This document shows positions 9,155-17,661 of a stretch of 64,000 nt of DNA, one piece after another. The notes beneath the pieces are model-generated. The model was not told the DNA's origin, ran no database searches, and was given only the letters and a program-made list of their open reading frames with translations. How positions within the stretch are numbered: position 1 is the first letter of the stretch; each line of letters starts with the position of its first letter. Source of the stretch: Bacteroides sp. MSB163. GTDB lineage: Bacteria; Bacteroidota; Bacteroidia; Bacteroidales; Bacteroidaceae. The stretch covers positions 1,550,001 through 1,614,000 of the forward strand of contig NZ_CP143867.1 in the NCBI RefSeq assembly GCF_036416795.1, given 5' to 3'. The position numbers and the translations under genes are program-made.

Positions 9155-9162
9155 CAAATATA
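9155..9162 (-). promoter_or_regulatory. -7 promoter element of the candidate small RNA
   Basis: Minus strand TATATTTG matches TAnnTTTG, and the sequence cttgac begins about 21 bases upstream (9181-9186), close to the -33 TTTG position. Predicted start is near 9148. Confidence 0.6.
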
Positions 9163-9291
9163 AGCAATAAAAATTACTTTGTCAAGTATTTATTTATATT
9201 TTTTCCATCTTTTCCGCTACTTTACCACTAAACAGGAAAAAACATATATTTTCAAATGTTCCGCTACCTGTCTGAAACGTATCCGAACCGT

Positions 9292-9362
9292 ACTTGCTCC
9301 GTACATTCTTCGGTCAAAAGTACTTCTACACGGAGAAAGTACGGCTTTGGTACGGAGCAAGT
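9292..9362. repeat. 13-bp inverted repeat in the leuS upstream region
   Basis: Arms acttgctccgtac (9292-9304) and gtacggagcaagt (9350-9362) are perfectly complementary. The 45-nt interval holds a further gtactt/aagtac pair, and accgtac (9287-9293) could alternatively pair with gtacggt (9372-9378). The block ends about 50 bp before the leuS -7 element, so it would be upstream of, not within, the predicted leuS transcript. The rest of the gap 8871-9497 holds the small RNA unit and no gene that I can support. Confidence 0.5.
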
Positions 9363-9430
9363 GTATCCCTGGTACGGTCCGGACAAATACTTTTTTGTTG
9401 TACTAAGCTATGAATCTGAAAATAAACCCG

Positions 9431-9438
9431 TAAATTTG
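9431..9438 (+). promoter_or_regulatory. -7 promoter element for leuS
   Basis: TAAATTTG matches TAnnTTTG. The predicted start near 9445 gives a leader of about 50 nt before the ATG at 9498. No clear -33 element is seen at the right spacing. Confidence 0.5.
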
Positions 9439-9497
9439 CACCGTTTAATAAAGTATATAACTAAGTATCAACCATAAAATAACGAAAGAAAACCATT

Positions 9498-12335
9498 ATG
9501 GAGTACAATTTCAGGGAGATTGAAAAGAAGTGGCAGAAAAGGTGGGTGGAAGAGAAAACCTACCAAGTGAAGGAAGATGAGACGAAGCAGAAGTACTATG
9601 TACTAAACATGTTCCCCTACCCCTCCGGTGCGGGCCTACACGTAGGACACCCGCTGGGATACATCGCTTCGGACATTTATGCTCGTTACAAACGACTGCA
9701 GGGCTTCAATGTACTAAATCCCATGGGATATGATGCTTACGGACTTCCCGCCGAACAATATGCTATACAAACAGGACAACATCCTGCAATTACTACGATC
9801 AACAATATCGACCGCTACCGTGAGCAGTTGGATAAGATAGGTTTTTGTTTCGACTGGAGCCGCGAAATACGTACCTGCGAACCGGAATATTATCATTGGA
9901 CGCAATGGGCATTCCAGAAGATGTTCAACAGCTATTATTGCAATGATGAACAACAGGCCCGCCCTATCGAAGAGCTGATACAGGCTTTCGAGCAAGTAGG
10001 TACCAACGGCATGAATGTGGCTTGTGGCGAAGAACTCAGCTTCACTGCCGAAGAATGGAAAGTCAAGAACGAGAAAGAGAAACAGGAAATCCTGATGAAC
10101 TATCGTATCGCCTATCTGGGTGAAACGATGGTAAACTGGTGTGCCCAATTGGGTACGGTTTTGGCCAACGATGAAGTGATAGACGGTGTATCCGAACGCG
10201 GAGGTTTCCCCGTAGTTCAGAAGAAGATGCGTCAATGGTGTCTTCGCGTTTCTGCCTATTCACAACGCTTGTTGGACGGACTGGATACTATCGATTGGAC
10301 AGATTCTCTGAAAGAAACTCAAAGAAACTGGATCGGTCGTAGCGAAGGTGCCGAAGTGCAGTTCAAAGTAAAAGACAGCGATCTGGAATTTACCATCTTC
10401 ACCACTCGTGCAGATACGATGTTCGGTGTTACTTTCATGGTGTTGGCCCCGGAAAGCGAATTGGTAGCCCAGCTGACTACTCCTGAGCAAAAGGACGAAG
10501 TTAACGCTTATCTGGAACGTACAAATAAACGTACCGAACGTGATCGTATCACAGACCGCAGCGTGACGGGTGTATTCTCCGGAAGTTATGCCATTAATCC
10601 TTTCACAGGTGAGGCAGTGCCCATCTGGATCAGCGACTATGTACTTGCCGGTTATGGTACAGGTGCCATCATGGCTGTACCTGCACACGATAGCCGTGAC
10701 TATGCTTTCGCCAAACATTTCGGATTGGAAATCCGTCCGTTGGTAGAAGGTTGCGATGTCAGCGAAGAAAGCTTTGATGCCAAAGAAGGGATCGTTTGCA
10801 ACTCTCCGAGACCTGATGTAACTCCTTACTGTGATCTTACATTGAACGGACTGACCATCAAAGAAGCTATCGAAAAGACCAAGAGCTACGTAAAAGAACA
10901 TAATCTGGGACGCGTAAAAGTGAATTATCGTCTTCGTGACGCTATCTTCTCCCGCCAGCGCTACTGGGGTGAACCGTTCCCGGTTTACTACAAGGATGGA
11001 ATGCCTTATATGATCGATGAAAGCTGTCTGCCGCTTGAATTGCCGGAAGTTGCCAAATTCCTTCCTACCGAAACCGGAGAACCACCGTTGGGACATGCTA
11101 CCAAATGGGCTTGGGATACCGTAAACAAATGTGTGGTAGAGAATGAAAAGATAGATAACGTTACTGTATTCCCTCTTGAACTGAATACCATGCCGGGCTT
11201 TGCAGGTTCCAGCGCTTACTATCTGCGCTATATGGACCCGCATAATAACAAAGCATTGGTTGATAAGAAAATAGATGAATACTGGAAAAGCGTCGACCTC
11301 TATGTAGGTGGTACGGAACATGCTACGGGGCACTTGATTTATTCACGTTTCTGGAATAAATTCCTGCACGATGTAGGAGTGTCTATCGTGGAAGAACCGT
11401 TCCAGAAGTTGGTGAACCAAGGCATGATACAGGGACGGAGTAACTTCGTTTACCGTATCAAAGATAGCAACAAGTTCGTTTCTCTGAATCTGAAGAATCA
11501 GTACGACACTACCCCACTCCATGTGGATGTAAATATCGTATCCAATGATATTTTGGACCTCGAAGCTTTCAAAGCATGGCGTCCTGAATTTGCCAACGCT
11601 GAATTTATCCTGGAAGATGGTAAATACATCTGCGGCTGGGCTGTGGAGAAGATGAGTAAATCCATGTTCAACGTAGTTAATCCCGATATGATTGTTGAGA
11701 AATACGGTGCGGATACATTGCGTATGTACGAGATGTTCCTCGGTCCGGTAGAGCAATCCAAGCCTTGGGATACGAACGGTATCGACGGTGTGTACCGCTT
11801 CATCAAGAAGTTCTGGTCACTGTTCTACGACCGTAACGGAAACTATATGGTGACGGATGAGCCTGCAACCAAGGAAGAACTGAAATCTTTGCATAAACTG
11901 ATTAAGAAAGTAACGAGTGATATTGAACAGTTCTCTTACAATACTTCCGTCAGTGCTTTCATGATCTGCGTAAACGAGTTATTCAGCCTGAAATGCAGCA
12001 AGAAGGAAATATTGAATCAACTGGTTATCGTATTGGCTCCTTTCGCTCCGCACGTATGTGAAGAGTTGTGGGATACACTGGGCCATGAAGACTCAGTTTG
12101 CGATGCCAACTGGCCTGCTTACAACGAAGAATACCTGGTGGAAGATACAATCAACTACACCATATCTTTCAATGGCAAGGCACGCTTCAATATGGAATTC
12201 CCTGCTGACGAAACATCAGAAGCCATTCAAAGCACCGTATTGGCAGATGAACGTTCGGCTAAATGGATGGAAGGCAAATCAGTAGTGAAAGTGATTGTCG
12301 TTCCGAAGAAGATCGTAAACATTGTTATTAAATAA
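9498..12335 (+). CDS. leuS: Leucyl-tRNA synthetase
   Basis: A 945-residue class I synthetase that charges tRNA-Leu in the cytoplasm. The HIGH-type motif is HVGH at residues 48-51 within PYPSGAGLHVGHPLGY. The KMSKS motif is at residues 718-722. The editing domain is present in the middle, including TTRADTMFGVTFMVLAPE and YGTGAIMAVPAHDSRDYAFA. It is longer than the E. coli enzyme (about 860), partly from added sequence before KMSKS (near residues 650-700), as I expect for Bacteroidetes LeuRS. Its own promoter lies upstream, and it is followed by a nested inverted repeat and a YitT gene. Confidence 0.99.
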   Translation: MEYNFREIEKKWQKRWVEEKTYQVKEDETKQKYYVLNMFPYPSGAGLHVGHPLGYIASDIYARYKRLQGFNVLNPMGYDAYGLPAEQYAIQTGQHPAITTINNIDRYREQLDKIGFCFDWSREIRTCEPEYYHWTQWAFQKMFNSYYCNDEQQARPIEELIQAFEQVGTNGMNVACGEELSFTAEEWKVKNEKEKQEILMNYRIAYLGETMVNWCAQLGTVLANDEVIDGVSERGGFPVVQKKMRQWCLRVSAYSQRLLDGLDTIDWTDSLKETQRNWIGRSEGAEVQFKVKDSDLEFTIFTTRADTMFGVTFMVLAPESELVAQLTTPEQKDEVNAYLERTNKRTERDRITDRSVTGVFSGSYAINPFTGEAVPIWISDYVLAGYGTGAIMAVPAHDSRDYAFAKHFGLEIRPLVEGCDVSEESFDAKEGIVCNSPRPDVTPYCDLTLNGLTIKEAIEKTKSYVKEHNLGRVKVNYRLRDAIFSRQRYWGEPFPVYYKDGMPYMIDESCLPLELPEVAKFLPTETGEPPLGHATKWAWDTVNKCVVENEKIDNVTVFPLELNTMPGFAGSSAYYLRYMDPHNNKALVDKKIDEYWKSVDLYVGGTEHATGHLIYSRFWNKFLHDVGVSIVEEPFQKLVNQGMIQGRSNFVYRIKDSNKFVSLNLKNQYDTTPLHVDVNIVSNDILDLEAFKAWRPEFANAEFILEDGKYICGWAVEKMSKSMFNVVNPDMIVEKYGADTLRMYEMFLGPVEQSKPWDTNGIDGVYRFIKKFWSLFYDRNGNYMVTDEPATKEELKSLHKLIKKVTSDIEQFSYNTSVSAFMICVNELFSLKCSKKEILNQLVIVLAPFAPHVCEELWDTLGHEDSVCDANWPAYNEEYLVEDTINYTISFNGKARFNMEFPADETSEAIQSTVLADERSAKWMEGKSVVKVIVVPKKIVNIVIK

Positions 12336-12340
12336 CGTAA

Positions 12341-12420
12341 GTTACGAGCTACAAGCTACAAGAGACAAGTCAACTTGTCTCATTTACCTACACTTGTAGC
12401 TCGTAGCTCGTAGCTTGTAA
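12341..12420. repeat. Nested inverted repeat between leuS and the YitT gene
   Basis: Outer arms gttacgagctacaagctac and its near complement, ending tagcttgtaac, enclose a perfect inner hairpin gagacaagt/acttgtctc (12362-12370 with 12373-12381). The right side contains repeated units of tagctcg. The long folded element probably ends leuS transcription or protects its 3' end. It has no T tract, and the YitT gene follows 9 bp after it. Confidence 0.6.
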
Positions 12421-12429
12421 CTAACTAAT

Positions 12430-13332
12430 ATGCAAATTACAAAACCAACCAAAGCCGAAATGATGAGAGAGTTGCGGGACTATATCTTCATCACTGTCGG
12501 TCTTATCAGTTATGCCTTGGGATGGGCGTTGTTTCTGATTCCTTATCAGATAACGACGGGCGGTACTACAGGTATCGGTGCAATTATCTATTACGCCACG
12601 GGGTTTCCTATCCAATGGTCATACTTCATCATCAATGCTGTCTTAATGACATTTGCCATTAAAATACTGGGTCCTAAATTCAGTATTAAAACCACATTCG
12701 CCATCTTCGGGCTGACATTCTTTTTATGGTTTTTCCAAATGCTTGTAAACGGTCCAGACAATACACCACCACTTATACTGGGACCGGGACAGGACTTCAT
12801 GGCTTGTATGATAGGTGCCGTGATGTGCGGTGCAGGTCTCGGAGTCGTATTCAATTGCAACGGAAGCACGGGAGGAACGGATATCATCGCCGCCATCATA
12901 CATAAGTATAAAGACGTCACACTGGGACGTATGGTGATGCTTTGCGATGTGATTATCATCAGTTCCTGTTACTTCGTATTCCATGACTGGAGACGTGTGA
13001 TATTTGGTTTTGTAACTTTGTTTGTTATCGGTTTCGTATTAGACTATATTGTGAACAGTGCCCGCCAGTCCGTGCAATTCTTTATCTTCTCCAAAGAATA
13101 TGAAAAGATTGCCGACCGTATTACGAAGGAGACACACCGCGGCGTAACCGTTCTGGACGGTATAGGATGGTACAGTAAACACAATGTAAAAGTACTCGTC
13201 GTTCTGGCTTACAAGCGCCAGTCAATCGACATTTTCCGTTTGGTGAAAGACATTGACCCGAACGCATTTATCTCTCAAAGTTCCGTTATCGGAGTATATG
13301 GAGAAGGTTTCGACCGGTTGAAAGTGAAATAA
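12430..13332 (+). CDS. YitT-family membrane protein (DUF161/DUF2179)
   Basis: A 300-residue protein with about five or six membrane helices, including YIFITVGLISYALGWALFLI, followed by the family pattern TTGGTTGIGAIIYYATG and later NCNGSTGGTDIIAAIIHKY. The C-terminal soluble DUF2179 domain includes THRGVTVLDGIGWYS and DPNAFISQSSVIGVYGEGFD. The family is widespread and its transport role is not settled. It follows leuS in the same direction, separated by a folded repeat. Confidence 0.93.
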   Translation: MQITKPTKAEMMRELRDYIFITVGLISYALGWALFLIPYQITTGGTTGIGAIIYYATGFPIQWSYFIINAVLMTFAIKILGPKFSIKTTFAIFGLTFFLWFFQMLVNGPDNTPPLILGPGQDFMACMIGAVMCGAGLGVVFNCNGSTGGTDIIAAIIHKYKDVTLGRMVMLCDVIIISSCYFVFHDWRRVIFGFVTLFVIGFVLDYIVNSARQSVQFFIFSKEYEKIADRITKETHRGVTVLDGIGWYSKHNVKVLVVLAYKRQSIDIFRLVKDIDPNAFISQSSVIGVYGEGFDRLKVK

Positions 13333-13336
13333 GACT

Positions 13337-14848
13337 TTATCTGAATATGCTTTCTTCTCCATCCAGATAAACAGATGTAATGGAAGAAGCATCCAAAATG
13401 CTGTGGAACATGAAACTCGTAGTGACATGTTTCACAGCATTTCTTTTCATAGCTTCTATTTTCTGAGGAAACAAATTTTCATACTTAACCGAATACCACA
13501 CAAAAGCTGCCGGATAATGAAGCGGTTCATTATCTTCCGCATGAAGATATTTTTCGTTCTCTCCCAAAGATTCTCCATGATCGGAAAGATAAATAAGAAT
13601 AGCTGTTTTATCTCTCAATTCTTCAATCAGCTGATGCAAAAACCAATCAGTATATATGATAGTATTATCATAAGAATTTATAATAGCCTCCCGAGTACTT
13701 GAAGAGATATTTTTTGAACGGAGAATAGGAGAGAAAACTTCTTTTTCAAAATGAGAATTATACCACCAATGTGAACCTATCGTATGGAGAACAATCAACT
13801 TCCGTGGGTTCGAATATTCTAATTCTTTCAAATAAGAAGGCAATAAAGCTCCATCCAGCCATTTATCAAACATATACACATTCTTTCCCTCATTAGCATA
13901 TATCAATGTATCGGCTTCATACATAAAATCGGAATAAGTATTTACAGGCTCCTGACTGGCAAGCCAGGATGTGCGAAAACCAGCCTTTTTGAAGAGAGAA
14001 ATAAAAGATCGTTCTGTTTGTGCTCTTTTATCATCAATACTGTCTGCCCTTGTCAAGATAACCGGCAGACTGGTGTGCGTAAAAAACTCTTTAGTATAAA
14101 CATTGGAGAAGGAACATATCTGCACATCAGATGTAAGTAAAGGAGTAGTATTTCTTCTATATCCGTTCAGTTGCAAATGGTCGGCACGTAATGATTCCCC
14201 CAATACCACAATTGTAGTTAAAGTATCTGCATCACAACGAATATTTTCCTTAAAGTCAATTCGTGTACTTTGTGTCTGGCGTTGCAACGTATAATCTTTC
14301 AATACATAAAAGAAAGAAGCCGGCATACGCCGTGATACGGAACCGGATAATTTTCCCACACCATGAAACACAAATAATAAACATAAGGAAGATACTATAA
14401 AAAGTTCCCATTTATTTACTTGTATTTTGCTGAAACGCCAATATACAGCAAACAAGGAATACAGCAAGGCAATCAGAACAAACAGAAACAACTTAAAAGT
14501 CATAAAGCCTATTCCGAAACCTGCATCATTTACTACAATCAGATCAATCAGCATCGGAGTTAGCGTAATATGAAGCGAATAGCGAAAATAAGCAAAAATG
14601 CTACTAAGTAACACAATAGCAGGAAAAGAAACACAGAAAACATATCTGTTGACCCCTAACAAAAGAAATAAGGGAAAAGAAGCTAAGGTGATAATCCCCC
14701 ATTGCAATACAAGTATCAGACAATCAGTAAAACCAGAACAAGGAATATCCAGAAATTCCCATATAACAAAGAGAAGTCCGTAACCTATAGTTAAAGACAA
14801 TATGAACAAAGCATATTTTAAGTCCTTATTAAAAAATATTTCCTTCAT
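13337..14848 (-). CDS. Lipid A-type phosphoethanolamine transferase (sulfatase fold)
   Basis: The start at 14848 gives 503 residues; upstream in-frame codons run into the divergent rdgB gene and would lie above the promoter. The N-terminal 165 residues hold about five membrane helices. The periplasmic sulfatase-fold domain has VVLGESLRADHLQLNGY (metal ligand Glu218), FFTHTSLP with Thr257 as the likely nucleophile, and SDHGESLGE (Asp423, His424). EptA-like enzymes move phosphoethanolamine from phosphatidylethanolamine to lipid A phosphate, reducing negative charge. Whether the acceptor here is lipid A or another glycan is not visible. It converges with the YitT gene and is divergent from rdgB. 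Confidence 0.88.
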   Translation of the reverse strand: MKEIFFNKDLKYALFILSLTIGYGLLFVIWEFLDIPCSGFTDCLILVLQWGIITLASFPLFLLLGVNRYVFCVSFPAIVLLSSIFAYFRYSLHITLTPMLIDLIVVNDAGFGIGFMTFKLFLFVLIALLYSLFAVYWRFSKIQVNKWELFIVSSLCLLFVFHGVGKLSGSVSRRMPASFFYVLKDYTLQRQTQSTRIDFKENIRCDADTLTTIVVLGESLRADHLQLNGYRRNTTPLLTSDVQICSFSNVYTKEFFTHTSLPVILTRADSIDDKRAQTERSFISLFKKAGFRTSWLASQEPVNTYSDFMYEADTLIYANEGKNVYMFDKWLDGALLPSYLKELEYSNPRKLIVLHTIGSHWWYNSHFEKEVFSPILRSKNISSSTREAIINSYDNTIIYTDWFLHQLIEELRDKTAILIYLSDHGESLGENEKYLHAEDNEPLHYPAAFVWYSVKYENLFPQKIEAMKRNAVKHVTTSFMFHSILDASSITSVYLDGEESIFR

Positions 14849-14864
14849 CTTTTGTACTTTTGCA

Positions 14865-14872
14865 CAAATATA
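14865..14872 (-). promoter_or_regulatory. -7 promoter element of the phosphoethanolamine transferase gene
   Basis: Minus strand TATATTTG matches TAnnTTTG, with TTG at about 14890-14892 upstream. The predicted start near 14858 is about 10 nt before the ATG at 14848. It lies in the short divergent gap with rdgB. Confidence 0.6.
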
Positions 14873-14896
14873 CAACGATAAATAATACCAATTATT

Positions 14897-15481
14897 ATGA
14901 AAAGAAAATTTGTATTTGCCACAAACAATGCACATAAATTGGAGGAAGTTACTGCCATTTTAGGCAACAGGATAGAACTCCTTAGCCTGAAAGACATTCA
15001 CTGCCACGTAGACATTCCCGAAACAGCAGATACCTTGGAAGGAAATGCCTTGATGAAAGCTCAATATATTTTTGAAAACTACCAGATGGATTGCTTTGCC
15101 GATGACACCGGACTGGAAGTGGAAGCACTGAATGGAGAACCTGGAGTTTATTCTGCCCGCTATGCCGGAGACGGACACAATGCAGAAGCAAATATGCTGA
15201 AACTCCTGCACAACATGGAAGGAATAGAAAACAGGAAAGCACAATTTCGTACAGTATTTGCCCTGATTATTGACGGAAAAGAACACTTGTTCGAGGGTTT
15301 TATAAAAGGAGAAATCATCAAAACCAGACGAGGTAATTCGGGTTTCGGATACGATCCGATATTTGTACCCGAAGGTTACTCGCAAACTTTTGCAGAGATG
15401 GGCAATGAATTGAAAAATAAAATAAGCCATCGCGCCATAGCCACAAACAAACTCTGCAAATTCCTCAATAGCATACAATAA
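14897..15481 (+). CDS. rdgB: Non-canonical purine NTP pyrophosphatase (RdgB/HAM1)
   Basis: A 194-residue cytoplasmic enzyme that hydrolyses ITP, dITP and XTP to monophosphates and keeps deaminated purines out of nucleic acids. It begins with the family motif FATNNAHKLEEV; further motifs are FADDTGLEVEALNGEPGVYSA, GNSGFGYDPIFVPEG, FAEM and the closing KNKISHRAIA. Length is normal for the family. A 14-bp hairpin follows the stop. Confidence 0.97.
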   Translation: MKRKFVFATNNAHKLEEVTAILGNRIELLSLKDIHCHVDIPETADTLEGNALMKAQYIFENYQMDCFADDTGLEVEALNGEPGVYSARYAGDGHNAEANMLKLLHNMEGIENRKAQFRTVFALIIDGKEHLFEGFIKGEIIKTRRGNSGFGYDPIFVPEGYSQTFAEMGNELKNKISHRAIATNKLCKFLNSIQ

Positions 15482-15498
15482 ACCCATAAATATAGAGT

Positions 15499-15533
15499 TA
15501 TTAGTTTGTAAGTGTGTTGCTTACAAACTAATA
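15499..15533. terminator. 14-bp hairpin between rdgB and the propeller gene
   Basis: Perfect arms tattagtttgtaag (15499-15512) and cttacaaactaata (15520-15533) with a 7-nt loop, extendable by gag/ctc. It probably ends rdgB transcription; the next gene starts 17 bp later. Confidence 0.6.
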
Positions 15534-15549
15534 TAGCTCTGACCTTTTT

Positions 15550-17586
15550 ATGAGATTTTTATATATACTTTTATTCAGCTTATGCATTCTATTGTCCGTC
15601 AATGCACAAAACGCAATAGGAGAGTGGCAAACTTACCTTTCTTATCACACCCCCACCCGCAGTGAAGTCATAGGAAGCAAACTCTTCATACTTGCAAACG
15701 GAGACTTGTATGCTTATGATAAAGAAGATACCAGTATACGAACTTATTCAAAATCTTTTCCGCTAAGCGATACGGAAATATCCTATATTGCTTACCAATC
15801 AGCCTATAAGTTATTAGTCATTATTTATTCCAATGCGAATATAGATTTATTAGTGAATGAGGAAGATATTTATAATCTTCCCGATTATAAAAACAAGAAT
15901 ATGACACAGGACAAAACAGTCAACCATGCTTGTTTTTATAAAGAATACACGTATTTATCCACTGCCTCGGGTATTCTTTGTATTAATCTGAAAAAGCGAG
16001 AAATCAGCAATTATTATCCCCTGAATAAAAACGTTATGGCATGCAACGTATCGGAGAATTATCTTTATGCAGCTACTTCCGAAGGATTGTTCGCAGGACT
16101 ATTAACTGAAAATCTATTAGATATTAACAACTGGAAAAAGGTTTCGGACGATACCTCTGAATTCCTTTCTAAATACAAGGATATTCCTTTTAAAGAAGAA
16201 ATACCGGAAAATATAACGCCAAACAGTCCTATACGTAACTATCCGTATTATATGAATTTTACCGGAGAACGATTATTAATAACCGGAGGCGGACATATAG
16301 CAAACAGACTGGATCGTCCAGGTACTATCATGACATTTGAAAATAATACCTGGAACAATTTTCAGGAAGAGGGTATCAGTGAACAAACCAAACAACGGTA
16401 TGATGATATCAATTGTATCGTTCAAGATCCTCAGGACAATACTCATCATTTTGCGGCATCAGCAGGAGAGGGGATTTATGAATTTAAAGATGGGAAATTT
16501 ATTAATTGGTACAGTATGCATAATAGTCCGTTGGAAAGTGCACTGCCAAACAGTGATTCAAAACACAATTATGTACGCGTAAATGGACTTATCTATGATA
16601 AAGATAATAATCTTTGGATGGTAAGTTGCGGTGTTGCTAAAAATCCGGTACAGGTATTAAGAAAAGATGGAAGCTGGGTAAGTCTTCATTATCCGGAAGC
16701 CATGGAAAGAAGTAATTTCGGACGGACTATCTTTGATAAAAGAGGTTGGCTGTGGGCTACTTCTTCGCGTATAGAGTCGGGAGGATTGTTCTGCTTGAAT
16801 TATAACAGCACTATAGCGGATACTTCGGACGACCAACACAGGTTCATTACCCGGTTCACTAACCAAGATGGAACCCTTTTAGAACAACTGGCGGTTTATT
16901 GCATTGCCGAAGATAAAGAGGGAGCTATCTGGATAGGTACTAACAAAGGGCCTTTGATACTGAATAACCCTTCTCGTTACTTTAATGATAACTTCTATTG
17001 TACACAGATTAAAGTTCCGCGCAATGACGACAGCGGCTTGGCTGATTTCTTATTGGTGAACGAAGCGATTAATGCCATTGCAATAGATGGTGCCAACAGA
17101 AAGTGGATAGGTACAGCGTCCAATGGAATTTACCTGATAAGTGCGGATGGAATGGAAACGATTCATCACTTTATGGAAGAGAACAGTCCGCTGCTTTCCA
17201 ATAGCATCGTATCTATTGCCATACATCCCCGTACCGGCGAAGTCTTCATCGGAACAAGCAAGGGACTCGTTTCTTATCAAAGTGACGCTACAGAGGCTGA
17301 AAACAGCTTTAAAGAGAGTAATGTACGTGCTTATCCTAATCCGGTACGTCCGGACTACAACGGAGTGATTACTATTACGGGAATGGTTTACGACAGTGAT
17401 GTGAAGATTGTGGATACTGCCGGACATCTTATTTACCAAGGTACTTCCCTGGGAGGGCAATTCACCTGGGACGGAAGAAATAAGCAAGGTAGGAGAGTAG
17501 CCACAGGAATATATATGGTACTTGCCGCAGACAGTGAAGGAAAAGAAGGGATTGTTACGAAAATTGCATTTATAAGAGGAGAATAA
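15550..17586 (+). CDS. PorZ-like beta-propeller protein
   Basis: A 678-residue exported protein with signal MRFLYILLFSLCILLSVNAQ. Repeated propeller blades carry patterns such as DKDNNLWMVSCG, DKRGWLWATSS, DKEGAIWIGTNKG, ANRKWIGTASNG and RTGEVFIGTSKG. The C-terminus (from about residue 590) is a short beta-sandwich with AYPNPVRPDYNGVITI and GRRVATGIYMV, like the sorting-type domain of type IX secretion proteins. The architecture matches PorZ, which in Porphyromonas belongs to that secretion system. No other secretion component is in view, so the role here is open. Confidence 0.75.
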   Translation: MRFLYILLFSLCILLSVNAQNAIGEWQTYLSYHTPTRSEVIGSKLFILANGDLYAYDKEDTSIRTYSKSFPLSDTEISYIAYQSAYKLLVIIYSNANIDLLVNEEDIYNLPDYKNKNMTQDKTVNHACFYKEYTYLSTASGILCINLKKREISNYYPLNKNVMACNVSENYLYAATSEGLFAGLLTENLLDINNWKKVSDDTSEFLSKYKDIPFKEEIPENITPNSPIRNYPYYMNFTGERLLITGGGHIANRLDRPGTIMTFENNTWNNFQEEGISEQTKQRYDDINCIVQDPQDNTHHFAASAGEGIYEFKDGKFINWYSMHNSPLESALPNSDSKHNYVRVNGLIYDKDNNLWMVSCGVAKNPVQVLRKDGSWVSLHYPEAMERSNFGRTIFDKRGWLWATSSRIESGGLFCLNYNSTIADTSDDQHRFITRFTNQDGTLLEQLAVYCIAEDKEGAIWIGTNKGPLILNNPSRYFNDNFYCTQIKVPRNDDSGLADFLLVNEAINAIAIDGANRKWIGTASNGIYLISADGMETIHHFMEENSPLLSNSIVSIAIHPRTGEVFIGTSKGLVSYQSDATEAENSFKESNVRAYPNPVRPDYNGVITITGMVYDSDVKIVDTAGHLIYQGTSLGGQFTWDGRNKQGRRVATGIYMVLAADSEGKEGIVTKIAFIRGE

Positions 17587-17588
17587 GA

Positions 17589-17649
17589 GTGATAGAGGTG
17601 ATAAAGTGGTAAGAGTAATGTTACCCTATCACTTTATCACCTCTATCAC
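17589..17649. terminator. 20-bp perfect inverted repeat between convergent genes
   Basis: Arms gtgatagaggtgataaagtg (17589-17608) and its exact complement (17630-17649). The part ataaagtggtaag (17601-17613) can instead pair with cttaccactttat (17650-17662). It lies between the convergent propeller and nadA genes and probably works as a two-way terminator. Confidence 0.7.
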
Positions 17650-17661
17650 CTTACCACTTTA

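Noticed and set aside
9285..9378. T-box or other tRNA-sensing leader for leuS
   Set aside because: The likely promoter lies downstream of the structure, and no T-box core motif is seen.
9179..9477. Two overlapping short frames upstream of leuS
   Set aside because: They cover the inverted repeats and leuS promoter region and have no coding signs.
10260..11333. Long open frame antisense to leuS (357 codons)
   Set aside because: It is opposite leuS, shows no recognisable domain and has no promoter or ribosome site.
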